A DNA stretch of 64,000 nucleotides, from the NCBI RefSeq assembly GCF_003711225.1, contig NZ_CP031030.1, positions 6,375,501-6,439,500 on the forward strand, in the 5' to 3' direction. A program made the translations under genes and the position numbers. Under the pieces are notes generated by a model. It searched no databases. It was not told the origin of the DNA and saw nothing but the letters and a program-made list of their open reading frames with translations. Origin of the DNA: Runella sp. SP2. Its GTDB lineage: Bacteria; Bacteroidota; Bacteroidia; Cytophagales; Spirosomataceae. This document shows, piece by piece, positions 16,008-24,931 of the stretch; the stretch's first letter is position 1; each line of letters begins with the position of its first letter.

Positions 16008-16050
16008 CCTTTGTCATTGACTACAAAATTTGTCAGAAAGCCTAAATTTT

Positions 16051-16893
16051 TTAAAAGAGTTCGGTTCTATGCGAAAATACATATAACAATCCAGGTACCA
16101 GATTGTTGAGTGCGTGAAGCCCGATACTATACCCAATTCCGTAGCGCATTCGAACATAACCCAAAAAGAAACCTGAACAAAGTTGAGGCAGTGTCAGCAA
16201 TACGATAAGCAAATAATGAAACAGGGTTGTATTTTCGAAATTACTGAGGTGAATAAACCCGAAGGAAATGGATGAGAAATAATAAATCCAACGAAAATGT
16301 TTTTTGAATCTTGGATAAAGCCACTCCATTATAAATGCTTGACGCGTTACTAAAACTAACATTGGCACGAATAGCATACAGAATACAACCGCCAAGACGA
16401 TATAAGTATTAGGTTGAAACCACGAGGATAGGATTGGCAAAAATAAATACATTCCTATAAGACCAATCATGGGAGCAAAATTAAAGGGAGAGAGCCGTAG
16501 TGATAATCTGAAAAGACCTTCCTCTATGATGGGGGCAAATATTACCAAAAAAAATAGTGCTTGGTAAGGTGTACTATACACATGGTCTTCATGAAAATTG
16601 AGAAAAGTTAACCGCTCTATAAGTTTGGTTAGCGTAACTGAAATAATCGCTGCGAAAAAAGTAATTCCAAAATCTACTTTAAATAATTGCCATAGCCAAC
16701 GCAATGGCGTTACGGAAACAGGAACTGCATGGTCAGTGTAATAAGGCTGCCGAAGAAAAGTCCAAAAACGAAGGATAATTATAAGAGAAGTATGGTTTCT
16801 AAATAGTTTTTTAAAAATCCACCTAACCAGTCCTACCGCTATCAGTACTAGGAAGAGGTAAGCGATTATTTCTGAAAGAATTTCCCGTTTCAT
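16051..16893 (-). CDS. CPBP family intramembrane metalloprotease
   Basis: A 280-residue polytopic membrane protein with about seven hydrophobic segments. It carries the three conserved CPBP (CAAX protease and bacteriocin-processing) motifs: EEGLFR in APIIEEGLFRLSL, FGFIHL, and HALNN near the C-terminus. These residues coordinate the metal and form the active site in Rce1-like proteases. Substrates are unknown; bacterial members have been linked to bacteriocin immunity, maturation or membrane protein processing. It stands alone between two inverted-repeat elements, so no operon partner helps. Confidence 0.88.
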   Translation of the reverse strand: MKREILSEIIAYLFLVLIAVGLVRWIFKKLFRNHTSLIIILRFWTFLRQPYYTDHAVPVSVTPLRWLWQLFKVDFGITFFAAIISVTLTKLIERLTFLNFHEDHVYSTPYQALFFLVIFAPIIEEGLFRLSLRLSPFNFAPMIGLIGMYLFLPILSSWFQPNTYIVLAVVFCMLFVPMLVLVTRQAFIMEWLYPRFKKHFRWIYYFSSISFGFIHLSNFENTTLFHYLLIVLLTLPQLCSGFFLGYVRMRYGIGYSIGLHALNNLVPGLLYVFSHRTELF

Positions 16894-17014
16894 CGCAGGG
16901 CAAGTGACGATTTTTGATGACTACCTTCTAATAAAAAAGCCCCGATAGGAGAAAAGAAATTACTCTCGTAAATGGGTGTACGAATAAATGCAGAATTTAG
17001 TAGCATTCCTTTTG

Positions 17015-17125
17015 AAACACATAGAGCACAATTAGAATAAACACATAGTAAACAAAGAAATCGAGCCAACGCATCGACCTTTAGATTTGTGTGCTATGTG
17101 AAAATTCTATGTGGTCTATGTGTTT
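17015..17125. repeat. Intergenic imperfect inverted repeat (CACATAGA type)
   Basis: AAACACATAGA (17015-17025) and TCTATGTGTTT (17115-17125) are perfect 11-bp arms. Inner partly matching runs (ACACATAG, GTGCTATGTG) give a long imperfect hairpin. It lies in the 290-bp gap upstream of the CPBP gene and downstream of the PfkB kinase; nothing else was recognised in that gap. Confidence 0.72.
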
Positions 17126-17183
17126 AATTTTACTAATTACCTACAAAGTTTCGTACCCCCTATAAATCTATCGGTGCTAATTA

Positions 17184-18098
17184 TTAAATATGGAATGTTG
17201 ACAAAAGCACAAACTCCTGCACACGTGCGTCGATTTCGTCTTGGGTAAGGTCGATGATGCGCTCAGGGCCAAATTTTTCCACGCAAAACGACGCCATGGC
17301 CGAACCATACACAATCGCACGTTTCATGTTGGCAAAGCTAATGTCGTCGGTACTTGCCAAATACCCAATGAAGCCACCCGCGAAGGTATCACCCGCTCCC
17401 GTTGGGTCAAATACTTCTTCCAACGGCAGCGCAGGGCAGAAGAATACTTCGTCGCCTTGGAAAAGTAACGCACCGTGCTCGCCTTTTTTGATGATGAGGG
17501 TTTTAGGCCCCATCGCCATGATGGTTTTTGCGGCACGACGCAACGAGTAGTCGCCCGAAAGCATCCGCGCTTCTTCGTCGTTCACCGTCAAGCAATCTAC
17601 TTTTGCAATGACCGCTTTGAGGTCTTCGAGGGCAATGTTCATCCACAAGTTCATGGTATCGAGCATCACAAACTTTGGACGGTTGTTAAGACGATCCAAA
17701 ACGGCCATTTGAAGCGCGGGTACCATGTTACCCAACATCAAGTAGGTACAATCTTGGTATAAGGCAGGAATGATTGGGTCAAAATCGCCAAAAACGTTGA
17801 GTTGCGTGTCCAACGTATCGCGGCTATTCATGTCGTTGTGGTATTTACCCGACCAAAAAAATGTTTTTCCTTCTGGTTTGATTTCCAATCCTTCCGTGTT
17901 GACACCGTGTTGTTCTAAGGTCTCAATCATTTCTTTTGGAAAATCACCGCCCACAACCCCAATGATGTTGTTCTTTTTGGTGAAGTACGAAGCAGTCAGC
18001 GTGATGTAAGTAGCCGCGCCACCTACAATTTTATCGGTTTTTCCAAAAGGGGTTTCGATGGCATCAAAAGCAACCGACCCAACGGTTAGCAAACTCAT
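17184..18098 (-). CDS. PfkB-family carbohydrate/nucleoside kinase
   Basis: A 304-residue ribokinase-fold kinase. The N-terminal GSVAFDAIETPFG and GGAATYI, the central TVNDEEARML and the C-terminal signature DPTGAGDTFAGGFIGYL with the catalytic aspartate are all intact. The enzyme should phosphorylate a hydroxyl of a sugar or nucleoside with ATP. The specificity is not clear; adenosine-kinase-like and sugar-kinase-like members both fit. Cytosolic. It is preceded by the TPR gene on the same strand with a terminator between them, so it is probably transcribed separately. Confidence 0.88.
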   Translation of the reverse strand: MSLLTVGSVAFDAIETPFGKTDKIVGGAATYITLTASYFTKKNNIIGVVGGDFPKEMIETLEQHGVNTEGLEIKPEGKTFFWSGKYHNDMNSRDTLDTQLNVFGDFDPIIPALYQDCTYLMLGNMVPALQMAVLDRLNNRPKFVMLDTMNLWMNIALEDLKAVIAKVDCLTVNDEEARMLSGDYSLRRAAKTIMAMGPKTLIIKKGEHGALLFQGDEVFFCPALPLEEVFDPTGAGDTFAGGFIGYLASTDDISFANMKRAIVYGSAMASFCVEKFGPERIIDLTQDEIDARVQEFVLLSTFHI

Positions 18099-18147
18099 AG
18101 TTTTCGTTGTTAATCAGTAAAAAATAAATGATTGTATTGTTCTAAAA

Positions 18148-18187
18148 AAGAAAAGGATAAAGCCATAGCAGCCTTATCCTTTTTCTT
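18148..18187 (-). terminator. Rho-independent terminator of the TPR gene
   Basis: AAGAAAAGGATAA (18148-18160) pairs with TTATCCTTTTTCTT (18174-18187) around a 13-nt loop. On the minus strand it follows the TPR stop codon at 18205 and ends in a T-rich run. Confidence 0.75.
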
Positions 18188-18204
18188 GATTTTTCATATT
18201 GTAC

Positions 18205-18900
18205 TTATTCAGCAGCGCTTTCGAGGAAACCTTTAAATTTCTTCGCGTTTAGCACTTCTGACGACTGAGGATATTTTTCAATAAGTTCGCTATACACTTC
18301 AATAGCTTCCGTGTTTTTCTTTGCTTTTTCGTAAGCCACACCAAGCTTGATCATGTACGAAGGTGTAAAATACGCATTGGGCTTATAATCAACTGCTTTT
18401 TGGTAGTAGCTGATGGCATCCTCTACGCTATTTTTTTCCATGTAAGCGTCACCAATCAATGAGTAAGCGCGGGCTTGAACCAACAAATCAGACGAGCTGA
18501 AAGATTTCAAACGCTCAATGGCTTCGTCAAACTTACCTTGCTTCAAAAGAGCCGTACCTGCATAAAACTGCGCAAGGTTACCTGCTGGTGTCGCACCGTA
18601 TTCGTCAGCGATAGTCGCCAAACCTGGGTTACCACCGCTACCTTTGAGCGCTTTGTTAAGCGAATCGGATTCAAAGGCAAAAACAGGAGCGTACAAAGCA
18701 GCTTGAGCTTGCTCATCTTGGCTACTTACGTAATAGTTATATCCGAACCATCCTGCTAGTGCAACGACAATTGCTCCCCCCGCAATCACAAAGATATTGC
18801 GGTTTTTTTCGATGCTTTTTTCAAATTTGGTTAACTCTCCTGCCAAACCTTCTGGGCTCTCTAAAAAATCAAGCCCCGAATCTGTGTCTTTATTGCTCAT
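18205..18900 (-). CDS. Membrane-anchored tetratricopeptide repeat protein (YfgM-like)
   Basis: A 231-residue protein. A charged N-terminus is followed by one transmembrane helix at about residues 37-55 (IFVIAGGAIVVALAGWFGY). Residues about 105-225 contain TPR units (AQFYAGTALLKQGKFDEAIERL, ARAYSLIGDAYMEKNSVEDAISYYQKAV, SYMIKLGVAYEKAKKNTEAIEVYSELI). The layout, a short cytosolic tail, one helix and a periplasmic TPR, is that of YfgM-like proteins, which associate with the translocon and periplasmic chaperones. That role is by analogy only. A good TTTG-N17-TAATTTTG promoter lies upstream. Confidence 0.8.
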   Translation of the reverse strand: MSNKDTDSGLDFLESPEGLAGELTKFEKSIEKNRNIFVIAGGAIVVALAGWFGYNYYVSSQDEQAQAALYAPVFAFESDSLNKALKGSGGNPGLATIADEYGATPAGNLAQFYAGTALLKQGKFDEAIERLKSFSSSDLLVQARAYSLIGDAYMEKNSVEDAISYYQKAVDYKPNAYFTPSYMIKLGVAYEKAKKNTEAIEVYSELIEKYPQSSEVLNAKKFKGFLESAAE

Positions 18901-18925
18901 TACTATTGATTTTCAAATTGGAGTG

Positions 18926-18954
18926 CAAAATTAGGAAAACTCTTGAAACTCAAA
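18926..18954 (-). promoter_or_regulatory. Bacteroidota-type promoter for the TPR gene
   Basis: On the minus strand, TTTG (18951-18954) and TAATTTTG (18926-18933) are separated by 17 bp. This fits the -33/-7 consensus TTTG-N17-23-TAnnTTTG of Bacteroidota sigma factors. The -7 box lies about 26 bp before the start codon at 18900. Confidence 0.7.
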
Positions 18955-19076
18955 AAGAACTCAGCTATTTTTTATACGGATTGAGCGCCTATTTAAGTGA
19001 CTTCGTTCTTTTGCTCGACAACAACAGTGCCAAAAATTTCGTCAGAACAAAAAAACAGCCAAAATCTGCCCATTCT

Positions 19077-21521
19077 TTACTGTTCTTTTTTGACCCAACG
19101 AATCATTTTTCGCCAAATAGATTTGGATGGCGTCTCGTTGTGGTAGTAATTATTTTTCTTGCCGTAATAATCGTACGTCTGCTTGTAGCTGTACCCGTAG
19201 CCTTTCGACGAATAATAAGCCGCTGGCATGAGGTTGGCGTACAGGTCATCTTTGTAAAAATCATTGATGATAACGCCTACGTTTTTGATTTTATATTCTT
19301 CCGCAATTTGGTTGACCAACAAATACGATTCTTTGTGCGAGTACAGCCAACGAATGATGTAAATCACCAAATCGCTTTTCTTCAATAAAGGCACGTTGTC
19401 CGACACCAAACCAACGGGGGCAGTATCCACCAACACAAAATCATACTCTTGCTGAGCGTTGGCAATAAATGCCTCAAATCGCTCATTTTGAATAAGTTCA
19501 GTCGGGTTAAAAGGCGAAGGCCCCGCAGGAATAAAGTCGAGGTTTTCGATGACCGAGTGATGAATCGTCTGGTGAAAATCATCTGCCTTTCCCGACAGGT
19601 ACGTGCTAAGCCCAATTTTGTTGTTGTGGTTAAAATAACGGTGCATGTTCGACCGCCGTAAGTCTGACACAACCACCAGCACTTTTTTCCCAATTTTGGT
19701 CAAAGACGTCGCCAAATTCAGCGTCACAAACGATTTGCCTTCGCCCGAAAGTTCAGATGTAATCACCAGCAATTTGCCTTGCTGACTCGGAACGTCGGTC
19801 AAAAAGCTGAGGTTGGTACGAATGCTGTTGACCGATTCAGAAAACAACGAACGGTTTTCCAAAAAGTGCAACAAATCTTTTTCATTTTGGGAGATTTTGT
19901 GCGGAAATCGCTGGATGAGCCCTAGCAAGTTGACGTGCTCAGAAGCACCAATTTTGGAAATTTCGGTAAATTTCCCGTTGGCAAAACGGGCCAAAAAAAT
20001 AGAACCAAACCCAATCAATAATCCCAAAACGAGCGACACTGAAATAAGACGCGGCGCTTGTGGGTAAGTCTGGTACGCATTACTGCGGGTAAGTACCGTA
20101 AACGACGGCAAAACACCTGCTTTTACAATGGAGGTTTCAATCTCTTTGTTAATCAACAAAAGGTATATTTTTTCGTTAACATCACGGTCGTTTTGAAGAT
20201 ACCCAAGCTCTCGCTCTACCGATGGCAGGGCATTCATTCGGCTTTTAATTAGCGCCAAATTTTGACTGATAATGCCCAATGTACTCTCATTTTTTTGGCG
20301 CTGTACCTTGATGTTGGTGAGAATCTGCTCCCGCACGCGATCAATCTCGTCGTCGGCAGTTTTTACAATTGGGTTATTGACACTCAGGTTTTTACCAATT
20401 ATATACGCTTTCCGGTCAAGAATGAGGCGATTGAGATCCGAGACTAACTTGAGAAGAACACCGTCGCTGGTACCATCCAGTCCTAGACTACCCACATTGA
20501 CGGGCTCAAAACGATTGCTCAGGCTTTGTTCGAGCAAATTGATGTACGACTTTGCAATTTCTAGGGTATTTTTTTGCGCTTCAAGCTGCGTCATTTGCCC
20601 CATAACGTCCGACATAGAGGCTTGCAAACTAGGCACCGAACTGCGTTGTTTGTAACGTTCTAACTCCGACGATGCTTTTTGAAGCGCCGTCGCGTAGATT
20701 TTGATTTGTTCTTGAATAAAATTAATCGTCAGGTTAGACGACCTCTTCTTTTGTTCAAGGTTATATTCTTCGTACGATTCAATGAGTTTTTGAAGAAAAT
20801 CTTGCGTAAACTGTCGGTTGTAATACGAAAACGAAACGTTTAAAATGGGTAAACTCGCTCCCTCTTCGGTTACTTTAATTCCACCGTCAAGACGCCCACG
20901 CAGGTCATTGAGGTCATTGTAAGAAAATACATAATCCTGCGAAAGCCTCTCTACAGATTTGACACTAAACGAAAGTCCTCGTACCGAAACGAGGGTATCT
21001 TTTGACAAATCGAAAGTTAGATTTTCGGTTTCGTCTTTGGTTTTGTACGTGATTACGCCTGATTGTTTGATTTCAAAAAGCCCAAACTGAAACTTATTGG
21101 GGTCATAAGAGATAAGTTGTGACGTGAAAGGCTGGTAAGGGTACACGTCATCATGACGAAAGGTAAGCTCACGATAAAAAGTAAACGGATAATTGAGTTT
21201 TTTAATCGCTCCGTTGATGACCTCTTCCGATTTAATGACATACAGTTCGGTAAGGTATTCTAAATTGGATTCATCAGACTGAATGAGGCGGTTAAGTTCG
21301 TCGAGCTCAGTTTGTTTATCGTTGTATTTTAACACCATCTCGGCCATGTAACGAGGATGGGCCACTTGAAGAAAAATAGCACACCCACCAACGGTCAAAA
21401 CCAATGCTCCAATCACCCAATACCAACGACTTAGAATGACTTTAAGAATCCGCTTAACGTCAATGTCAGCAGACACTTCGGTGTATCTATCTTGTGATTG
21501 GCTCCAGTTTCCGTTTTGCAT
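19077..21521 (-). CDS. Polysaccharide co-polymerase / tyrosine autokinase (Wzc-like)
   Basis: An 814-residue inner-membrane protein controlling exopolysaccharide chain length and export. An N-terminal helix (WYWVIGALVLTVGGCAIFL) begins a Wzz domain, then come a long coiled-coil periplasmic region, the GNVR-type motif around PSVERELGYLQND, and a second helix (LISVSLVLGLLIGFGSIF). The C-terminal BY-kinase domain (about 560-814) has Walker A SELSGEGKSF, Walker A' VLVVVSDLRR and a Walker B VLVDTAP. The tail is tyrosine-rich (YYSSKGYGYSYKQTYDYYG), the autophosphorylation cluster. It is last in the order Wza-CpsB-Wzc on the minus strand, 24 bp after the phosphatase gene that would dephosphorylate it. 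Confidence 0.93.
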   Translation of the reverse strand: MQNGNWSQSQDRYTEVSADIDVKRILKVILSRWYWVIGALVLTVGGCAIFLQVAHPRYMAEMVLKYNDKQTELDELNRLIQSDESNLEYLTELYVIKSEEVINGAIKKLNYPFTFYRELTFRHDDVYPYQPFTSQLISYDPNKFQFGLFEIKQSGVITYKTKDETENLTFDLSKDTLVSVRGLSFSVKSVERLSQDYVFSYNDLNDLRGRLDGGIKVTEEGASLPILNVSFSYYNRQFTQDFLQKLIESYEEYNLEQKKRSSNLTINFIQEQIKIYATALQKASSELERYKQRSSVPSLQASMSDVMGQMTQLEAQKNTLEIAKSYINLLEQSLSNRFEPVNVGSLGLDGTSDGVLLKLVSDLNRLILDRKAYIIGKNLSVNNPIVKTADDEIDRVREQILTNIKVQRQKNESTLGIISQNLALIKSRMNALPSVERELGYLQNDRDVNEKIYLLLINKEIETSIVKAGVLPSFTVLTRSNAYQTYPQAPRLISVSLVLGLLIGFGSIFLARFANGKFTEISKIGASEHVNLLGLIQRFPHKISQNEKDLLHFLENRSLFSESVNSIRTNLSFLTDVPSQQGKLLVITSELSGEGKSFVTLNLATSLTKIGKKVLVVVSDLRRSNMHRYFNHNNKIGLSTYLSGKADDFHQTIHHSVIENLDFIPAGPSPFNPTELIQNERFEAFIANAQQEYDFVLVDTAPVGLVSDNVPLLKKSDLVIYIIRWLYSHKESYLLVNQIAEEYKIKNVGVIINDFYKDDLYANLMPAAYYSSKGYGYSYKQTYDYYGKKNNYYHNETPSKSIWRKMIRWVKKEQ

Positions 21522-21545
21522 AATAGCTGTTTCCCTCTAATTTGT

Positions 21546-22286
21546 TTACCCCAAACGATTGAGCAAAGGTAATTGTTGTAACGTGTCAAAGTGCGGGTTT
21601 CGGCCCAAATCCTTCAATTTTTGTAAGTGATGAATCCCGTGCGCATCGGTACCAAATGCCTCATAATACCCTTTTTCTATCAATTGTTCGGCCGCTTTCC
21701 GCTCTGCCGACCCATACTGCCCCACCAACGACAGCAAATTGAGTTGAAAAGAAACCCCCCTGTTTTTTAGACTTTGCCATTCCCTCGGCTTGCCGTGCCA
21801 GTATCGGTAGCGTTCGGGATGCGCCAGCAAGGGCGTGTATCCTTTTTGTTGAATTTTTTCAATCAGTTTGTGCCCCCAAAGGCTAGGCGCCTGCATCGAA
21901 AATTCAAATAGAATATACTGGCCCTCGATGGGTAGCAGCTGATTTTCTTGAATGAGTTGGACAAAATTTTCGTCAGCATAATATTCCGCCGATGCTTCTA
22001 GCAACAAAGGAAGCGAATGGGTTTCAATGAGGGCGTTGGTTTTTGCGGCGGCGGCTCGGATGGTATCGACGGTATTTTTAAAATAATCGGCCCGAACGTG
22101 CGGCGTGGCAACAATTTTTTTGATGCCTATTTGTACGTACTCCTGCAACATTGCCAACGTTACGTTTTCGTCGAGCGCACCGTCGTCGATGCCAGGAAGC
22201 ACGTGGCAATGCCAGTCACTTTCCATAAAATCAAGTGAAAAAGGAGCCGTTGCGCTAGAAGATTTTTTCTTAAAAAACGAAAACAT
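21546..22286 (-). CDS. CpsB/CapC-type PHP tyrosine-protein phosphatase
   Basis: A 246-residue metal-dependent phosphatase of the PHP fold (YwqE/CpsB). The metal ligands start with DWHCHVLPGIDDGA; further on are ATPHVRADYF, LLLEASAEYY, PLLAHPERYRY and FGTDAHGIHH. The enzyme removes phosphate from the tyrosine cluster of the partner Wzc kinase, cycling it between states needed for polysaccharide polymerisation. It is encoded between the export protein (6-bp gap) and the kinase (24-bp gap), so the three form an operon. Cytosolic; no signal peptide. Confidence 0.93.
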   Translation of the reverse strand: MFSFFKKKSSSATAPFSLDFMESDWHCHVLPGIDDGALDENVTLAMLQEYVQIGIKKIVATPHVRADYFKNTVDTIRAAAAKTNALIETHSLPLLLEASAEYYADENFVQLIQENQLLPIEGQYILFEFSMQAPSLWGHKLIEKIQQKGYTPLLAHPERYRYWHGKPREWQSLKNRGVSFQLNLLSLVGQYGSAERKAAEQLIEKGYYEAFGTDAHGIHHLQKLKDLGRNPHFDTLQQLPLLNRLG

Positions 22287-22292
22287 CTGCTG

Positions 22293-23069
22293 CTATTTAA
22301 GTGTAAGGTATAGCCCTAAAACAACCGCAACGGCGTTGAGTCCAATAACCACTGGAGATAATATACTGGAGAATCTTTGGTTTTTAACAATCCTAAGGCT
22401 CCATTTAGAAGGCGGAACAAAGACGTAATCTCCGTCAAAAACGGGAATGTTGGCCACGGCGGGGTCGCCGAGGTTACGGATGTCATAATTGACTTCCTGC
22501 TGCACGCCTGAGCGTTTTCGTATGAGCTTAATGGTTTTTTCGGCCGTCGCAAAATCAATCCCCCCCGACATGGCAATGACCTCTCCCAGGGTCAATTTTT
22601 CATTATCAAGATAAATCATGCCTTGCTTCGCCACCGAGCCCAAGACCCTGATTTGTAGGTTGGAAATCTCAATGTCAAAAATAGGGTCGTTGATGAGGTC
22701 TTTGTAATACTGTTCAATGGCCTTGGTGGCATCCGTTTTGGTCAGTCCTGCCACTTTGACGCGTCCCACTTGTGGTAAAACGATTTGACCATGACGATCA
22801 ACGGTAATCAAATACGCAGAAGCCCCTGCTTGTCCCGACGACATGGGCGTGGAAGCCACGGCGATGTTGCCACTTTGCGGAAAAATAATCTCAAGCGCGT
22901 TGAGGCTTCTGATGCGCAACCGATCTCCAGGTTTAAGGCGGTACTCTGTTGTATCTGACAACAACTCAGACTGAACACCAATCGTCTGAGTAGGTTTTGT
23001 GGTATCTGAGGTGCTTTTTTGGGCGTACAGAGGGCCACAAAAAAGCAGAAGCAAAACGATAAAACGCAT
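22293..23069 (-). CDS. Polysaccharide export protein (Wza/SLBB family)
   Basis: A 258-residue protein with signal peptide (MRFIVLLLLFCGPLYA). The poly-export domain begins at YRLKPGDRLRIRSLN and continues through LITVDRHGQIVLPQVGRVKVAGLT. An SLBB domain follows with IRVLGSVAKQGMIYLDNEKLTLGEVIAMSGG. A C-terminal hydrophobic helix (LSPVVIGLNAVAVVLGLYL) fits an anchor like that of Gram-negative Wza relatives in Bacteroidota. No lipobox Cys is evident. The start at 23069 is chosen because it gives a proper signal peptide; the frame is open 21 codons upstream. First gene of the wza-cpsB-wzc operon, divergent from rnhB. Confidence 0.9.
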   Translation of the reverse strand: MRFIVLLLLFCGPLYAQKSTSDTTKPTQTIGVQSELLSDTTEYRLKPGDRLRIRSLNALEIIFPQSGNIAVASTPMSSGQAGASAYLITVDRHGQIVLPQVGRVKVAGLTKTDATKAIEQYYKDLINDPIFDIEISNLQIRVLGSVAKQGMIYLDNEKLTLGEVIAMSGGIDFATAEKTIKLIRKRSGVQQEVNYDIRNLGDPAVANIPVFDGDYVFVPPSKWSLRIVKNQRFSSILSPVVIGLNAVAVVLGLYLTLK

Positions 23070-23144
23070 AGCAAAAAATAGTGAGGAGGGATAACCTCGA
23101 AACAAAAATACGTAAATTGCCCGCCTGTCCAAAATACCCGATGT

Positions 23145-23720
23145 ATGCTAAAACCTTTCTACCATGCCGAACTCACCGAAGCGGGCCTCGACGAAGTGGG
23201 GCGAGGCTGCCTAGCGGGTCCTGTGGTAGCAGCGGCCGTGATTCTTCCCAAAGACTACACCAACGAACTGCTTAACGACTCGAAGCAGTTGAATAAAAAT
23301 CAACGCGAAGCCCTTCGCAACGACATACAAGAGGCCGCCTTGGCTTGGGCCATCGCGGAAGTTTCTAACGAAGAAATTGACAAAATTAACATCCTCAGAG
23401 CCAGCTTTTTGGCCATGCACCGCGCCGTGGATCAGTTGGCGCTACGCCCCGAGCATTTGTTGGTGGACGGAAATCGCTTTACGCCTTACCCGTTTTTACC
23501 CCACACCTGCATCGTCAAAGGCGACGCCAAGTTTATGAGCATTGCGGCGGCTTCGGTACTGGCCAAAACCTACCGCGACGACCTCATGGAGCGCCTCGCG
23601 GTGGAGTTTCCGCACTATGGTTGGGAAAGAAATGTAGGCTACCCCACGCCCGTGCATCGGGCAGGCATTCGAGAGTTTGGTCCCTGTTCTTACCATCGGA
23701 TGTCGTTTCGATTGTTGTAA
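23145..23720 (+). CDS. rnhB: Ribonuclease HII
   Basis: A 191-residue enzyme that cuts the RNA strand of RNA-DNA hybrids and removes misincorporated ribonucleotides. The active-site acidic residues are visible in [14 protein letters not shown] (DE pair) and LLVDGN, with the conserved [17 protein letters not shown] helix and the C-terminal [24 protein letters not shown]. Length is typical. The stop codon TAA at 23718-23720 abuts the CRISPR array; the first, 5'-truncated repeat begins at about 23723. Confidence 0.97.
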   Translation: MLKPFYHAELTEAGLDEVGRGCLAGPVVAAAVILPKDYTNELLNDSKQLNKNQREALRNDIQEAALAWAIAEVSNEEIDKINILRASFLAMHRAVDQLALRPEHLLVDGNRFTPYPFLPHTCIVKGDAKFMSIAAASVLAKTYRDDLMERLAVEFPHYGWERNVGYPTPVHRAGIREFGPCSYHRMSFRLL

Positions 23721-23722
23721 TT

Positions 23723-24472
23723 TTTGCTTTCAAATTGAACATTGACGATATTTAACACAACCACTGTCACTTCGCAATGATGAAGTGCTTTGTTGTGGTT
23801 TGCTTTCAAATTGAACATTGACGATATTTAACACAACAAAACTTTCAACTACAATAGAGAAGGTTGAGTTGTGGTTTGCTTTCAAATTGAACATTGACGA
23901 TATTTAACACAACCGCAACCTCGCAGAACATAACCGTGGGTAGGTTGTGGTTTGCTTTCAAATTGAACATTGACGATATTTAACACAACAGAAGGGCAGA
24001 AAGTAGAAGCAATTCGCGAGTTGTGGTTTGCTTTCAAATTGAACATTGACGATATTTAACACAACTCAATGGAAGCTTTTTACGAAATGTTCTGGGTTGT
24101 GGTTTGCTTTCAAATTGAACATTGACGATATTTAACACAACAGGGCCTTATTCAGAATTACAGAAGTTGGTTGTGGTTTGCTTTCAAATTGAACATTGAC
24201 GATATTTAACACAACAGGCGAAGCGCACGTAAGAGCATAAGACTAGTTGTGGTTTGCTTTCAAATTGAACATTGACGATATTTAACACAACAGAAGGGCA
24301 GAAAGTAGAAGCAATTCGCGAGTTGTGGTTTGCTTTCAAATTGAACATTGACGATATTTAACACAACATAAGGATGCACTACAAACGCTGTAATAAGTTG
24401 TGGTTTGCTTTCAAATTGAACATTGACGATATTTAACACAACTGTTTTTACGTCGGAGGATGCCCATTTAAG
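23723..24472 (+). CRISPR. Type II-C CRISPR array, left part (10 repeats, 10 spacers)
   Basis: The 46-bp repeat starts GTTGTGGTTTGCTTTCAAAT and ends ATTTAACACAAC; its ends (GTTGTG/CACAAC) are inverted repeats. The first repeat (23723-23761) lacks the first seven bases. Full repeats start at 23792, 23868, 23944, 24020, 24096, 24170, 24246, 24322 and 24397. Spacers are 28-30 bp. Spacer 4 (23990-24019) and spacer 8 (24292-24321) are identical. The last spacer (24443-24471, plus one base of target duplication) touches the IS3 element. The crRNA strand is plus, because the tracrRNA anti-repeat pairs with the 5' part of the plus-strand repeat. Confidence 0.99.
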
Positions 24473-24513
24473 TGTGCTAACCGCTAATTATTGGACACGT
24501 AAATGATAGAAAG

Positions 24514-24747
24514 TTAGAGACTGTAAGCACAGATTTTAGTCTTATTTTGCGTTAATTCTTTCATATCAATGTTATGTTTGAGCAAATACTTGTAAGGACT
24601 TTGGAAAGCAATTCCTCCATGTATCCTCTCAAAATTATAGAAGTTTCTAAAGTCTTCCAATGTTTTTCGAGCATGCTTCAAATCGTTAAACTCAAACCTT
24701 TGACAGACACAACTTTCCATAATGGAATGATAGGCTTCGATGTGCGC
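24514..24747 (-). pseudogene. IS3 transposase OrfB, C-terminal fragment
   Basis: The frame reads HIEAYHSIMESCVCQRF...DFRNFYNFERIHGGI, the end of an rve-type IS3 integrase core including the third catalytic acidic residue. It continues directly from the N-terminal fragment (ending TPQQDAH at about 26193) once the IS256-family element and one 8-bp duplication are removed. Split by the insertion, it cannot give a working transposase. Confidence 0.88.
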
Positions 24748-24830
24748 GGGAGTGTAATATAAACTCTGTCTAGTGGTTAATTTGGGTCAAATTTAGTTTT
24801 TCTTTTCGATTTCAAATGCTTTTTTGATTT

Positions 24831-24897
24831 GTTATTGGATTTGTCAAGGGCGGCTGAGGTACGAGGCCGTTTATATACCCTTGACAAATCCAATAAC
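24831..24897. terminator. Long hairpin at the tail of the IS256 element
   Basis: A perfect 20-bp stem (GTTATTGGATTTGTCAAGGG, 24831-24850, with its complement at 24878-24897) has a 27-nt loop that itself contains CGGC/GCCG. It lies 34 bp downstream of the transposase stop. It may end transposase transcription or block read-through into the element from outside. Confidence 0.65.
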
Positions 24898-24931
24898 AGG
24901 CTATTTTTGCGTTTTACAATTGAAAGGAAAA

